Shown in pieces: positions 62,026-64,000 of a DNA stretch of 64,000 bases. Location of the stretch: positions 330,392-394,391 of the forward strand of contig NZ_JALNMJ010000002.1 of NCBI RefSeq assembly GCF_023156505.1, given 5' to 3'. The notes under the pieces are model-generated. The model saw only the letters and a program-made list of their open reading frames with translations. It did not search any database and had not been told where the DNA came from. How positions within the stretch are numbered: position 1 is the stretch's first letter; each line of letters begins with the position of its first letter. A program made the position numbers and the translations under genes. This DNA is from Roseibium sediminicola (lineage in GTDB: Bacteria > Pseudomonadota > Alphaproteobacteria > Rhizobiales > Stappiaceae).

Positions 62026-63465
62026 CTACCGGCTCAGCCGCATCACCTGGACGTCCAGATCCCGGATCTTCTTGCGCAGCGTATTGCGGTTCACACCCAG
62101 AAGCTCGGCCGCCTTGATCTGGTTGCCGCGGGTCGCTGCAAGAGCGGCGCTGATCAGGGGATATTCCACCTCGCGCAGGATCCGGTGATAGAGGCCGGGA
62201 GGCGGCAACGCTTCACCGAACGTATCGAAATAGCCGGACAGGTAGCGTTCCACCGAACTACCGAGATTGACGTTTTCCGGCGTCTCTTCCTCCATGGAGG
62301 AGACAGTCGGCTGACTGAGCTCCTGTTCCAGCAGGGTTTCGCTGATGACGTCCTGCGGATAGAGCGCCGCCAGACGGCGGACCAGGTTTTCCAGTTCACG
62401 CACGTTGCCCGGCCAGCGGTAGCGGCGCAGCAGGTTGAGCGCGCCCTGGTCGATCTGCTTGGCCGGCAGGCCTTCCTTCTCGACCAGCGAGAAGAAGTGC
62501 CGGACCAGATCCGGAATGTCCTCGACCCGTTCACGCAGCGGTGGCAGGCGGATCGGCACGACGTTCAGCCGGAAATAGAGATCCTCGCGGAAAAGGCCCT
62601 GATTGATTAGATGGCGCAGATCCTTGTTGGTCGCGGCGATGATACGGACATCCGTCTTGATCGGAGTACGTCCGCCGACGGTGGTGTATTCGCCCTGCTG
62701 CAGGACACGCAGGAGACGCGTCTGCGCCTCCATCGGCATGTCACCGATTTCATCCAGGAACAGCGTACCGCCATCGGCTTGTTCGAACCGCCCCGAACTG
62801 CGGTTTTGCGCGCCGGTAAAAGCCCCCTTTTCGTGGCCGAACAATTCGGCCTCGATCAGGTCGCGCGGGATGGCTGCCATGTTGATGGCGACAAACGGCC
62901 CGTTGCGGCGCTTGCCATAGTCATGCAGTGCACGGGCGACCAGTTCCTTGCCGGTGCCGGATTCGCCGTTGATCATCACCGTCAGGTCGGTCTGCATCAG
63001 ACGCGCCAGCACCCGGTAGATTTCCTGCATGGCAGGAGAGCGGCCCACCAACGGCATGCCCTCGCCCGCGTCGTCCAGATCGACGGCCGGCTTTTTCTTC
63101 GGCTCTTCCAGTGCCCGCTGGACGATGCTGGTCAGCTCCTTGAGGTCAAAGGGCTTTGGAAGGTACTCGTAAGCCCCTTTTTCGGAGGCCTTGATCGCCG
63201 TCATGAACGTGTTCTGGGCGCTCATCACCAAGACGGGCAGTTCCGGCCGCATCTTTTTCATGCGCGGCAGAACATCGAAGATATTCTCATCCGGCATGAC
63301 CACATCGGTAATCACCAGATCGCCGTCGCCGGAAGACACCCACCGCCACAGCGTGGAGGCGTTGGACGTCAGCCGGACAGTGTAACCGGCCCGGGACAGA
63401 GCCTGGTTGAGAACGGTGCGGATCGCCGCGTCATCGTCTGCGACTAGAATCGTGCCGGTGGGCAT
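62026..63465 (-). CDS. ntrC: nitrogen regulator NtrC
   Basis: The 479-residue sigma-54 activator has a receiver domain with Asp54, an AAA+ domain with Walker A G-E-S-G-T-G-K-E and the intact G-A-F-T-G-A loop, and a Fis-type helix-turn-helix ([10 protein letters not shown]). It turns on nitrogen-scavenging genes under limitation. The gene follows ntrB with 2 nt between. Confidence 0.97.
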   Translation of the reverse strand: MPTGTILVADDDAAIRTVLNQALSRAGYTVRLTSNASTLWRWVSSGDGDLVITDVVMPDENIFDVLPRMKKMRPELPVLVMSAQNTFMTAIKASEKGAYEYLPKPFDLKELTSIVQRALEEPKKKPAVDLDDAGEGMPLVGRSPAMQEIYRVLARLMQTDLTVMINGESGTGKELVARALHDYGKRRNGPFVAINMAAIPRDLIEAELFGHEKGAFTGAQNRSSGRFEQADGGTLFLDEIGDMPMEAQTRLLRVLQQGEYTTVGGRTPIKTDVRIIAATNKDLRHLINQGLFREDLYFRLNVVPIRLPPLRERVEDIPDLVRHFFSLVEKEGLPAKQIDQGALNLLRRYRWPGNVRELENLVRRLAALYPQDVISETLLEQELSQPTVSSMEEETPENVNLGSSVERYLSGYFDTFGEALPPPGLYHRILREVEYPLISAALAATRGNQIKAAELLGVNRNTLRKKIRDLDVQVMRLSR

Positions 63466-63467
63466 GG

Positions 63468-64000
63468 TCAGTCAGTTCCTTTGTTGGTCGGGCTGGGTTG
63501 TGCCTCGCCCTCGCCCGTGAACGCAGGCATCAGGATCCGGAAAACGGTTTTGTGGCGCTGGCTGTCGCATTCGATGACGCCGCCATGGTCGCCGATGATC
63601 TTGGCAACCAGCGCCAGTCCAAGGCCGGAGCCGTTGGTTTTTGTGGTGATGAACGGTTCGAACAGATGCGGCATCAGGTCGTCGGGCACACCCGGCCCGT
63701 TGTCCTGGACGCAGAATTCGAGCGGCAGGCTGACCTTTTCCTCCGTGCCCGGTACGGACAGGCGCACCCCCGGCCGGAAGGCGGTGGAAATCCGGATCTC
63801 GCCGTCCGGGTCTTCGCCGATGGCCTCGCTGGCATTCTTGATCAGGTTCAAAAACACCTGGATCAGCTGGTCCTTGTTGGCGAAGACCGGCGGCAGCGAG
63901 GGGTCGTAGACCTCGATGATGCGCTTGTTGCGGGCAAAACCGGAATCCGACAGGCGCTTCACGTGATCCAGCACCACGTGAATGTTGACCGGTTCGCGTT
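63468..64000 (-). CDS. ntrB: nitrogen sensor kinase NtrB (partial, cut by the window end)
   Basis: The last ~177 codons of a histidine kinase are in view, with the N box [18 protein letters not shown] and [14 protein letters not shown]. The HATPase domain is complete. The PAS and HisKA domains lie beyond position 64000. The pairing with ntrC makes the assignment firm. Confidence 0.92.
   Translation of the reverse strand, partial: REPVNIHVVLDHVKRLSDSGFARNKRIIEVYDPSLPPVFANKDQLIQVFLNLIKNASEAIGEDPDGEIRISTAFRPGVRLSVPGTEEKVSLPLEFCVQDNGPGVPDDLMPHLFEPFITTKTNGSGLGLALVAKIIGDHGGVIECDSQRHKTVFRILMPAFTGEGEAQPSPTNKGTD

Noticed and set aside
1..64000. CRISPR arrays, prophage, transposases, integrases
   Set aside because: No regularly spaced repeats and no protein of these classes were found on either strand.

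Overview
The window is high-GC, gene-dense chromosomal DNA from an alphaproteobacterium, most likely a marine member of the Stappiaceae (Roseibium/Labrenzia/Stappia type) in the Hyphomicrobiales. This assignment is an inference. It rests on the housekeeping order ntrB-ntrC-ntrY-ntrX-trkA-dat-hfq-hflX-mazG, the rlpA-dac-tmk-holB-tatD block, a form I aerobic CO dehydrogenase cluster (known from this group), and the style of the intergenic hairpin repeats. No phage, insertion sequence, integrase, CRISPR array or rRNA was seen. One tRNA gene is present (tRNA-Ser, anticodon TGA).

Layout. 1-10 kb: xanthine dehydrogenase (xdhA, xdhB, xdhC) followed by a BMP-type nucleoside/purine ABC transporter (ATPase, two permeases, binding protein), apparently one purine salvage and oxidation operon, preceded by a possible 49-codon leader gene. 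10-15 kb: a secreted patatin lipase, a membrane alpha/beta hydrolase and a c-di-GMP phosphodiesterase (EAL). 15-20 kb, minus strand: a guanidine unit consisting of a guanidine-I (ykkC) riboswitch, a NitT/TauT-type ABC transporter of the urea-carboxylase/guanidine-associated type, a GdmH-like nickel guanidine hydrolase, a small His-rich protein and a tiny HupE-like membrane peptide, all translationally coupled or closely spaced. 20-31 kb: an endonuclease/exonuclease/phosphatase protein, then a minus-strand aerobic CO dehydrogenase cluster (coxC-type MHYT-LytTR regulator, coxM, coxS, coxL with the form I AYRCSFR motif, coxD, coxE, coxF, coxG and a 61-codon membrane peptide).

31-39 kb: tRNA-Ser, a 1.1 kb stretch with no convincing gene but with repeats, then rlpA, a D-Ala-D-Ala carboxypeptidase homologue whose three catalytic motifs are all altered, tmk, holB, tatD, a PhnP-like metallo-beta-lactamase protein and recX. 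39-42 kb: a minimal mercury unit (merR, merT, Cys-rich GDCCVxC protein) with a MerR-type promoter, ddl and a bestrophin. 42-53 kb: rutR-arfB, divergent from a pyrimidine-catabolism cluster (omega-amino acid:pyruvate aminotransferase, cupin, N-carbamoyl-amino acid hydrolase, a GH114 protein, dihydropyrimidinase, ABC ATPase and two permeases, small membrane protein), with two RutR-type operators in the divergent promoter. 53-64 kb: mazG, hflX, hfq, a D-amino acid aminotransferase, trkA and the two nitrogen two-component systems ntrYX and ntrBC (ntrB runs off the window).

Taken together, much of the window is devoted to scavenging nitrogen and energy from purines, pyrimidines, guanidine and CO, next to the nitrogen regulators. 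The guanidine unit, with its two unassigned accessory genes, is the most promising lead for something not yet described. The catalytically altered carboxypeptidase and the tandem RutR operators come next.
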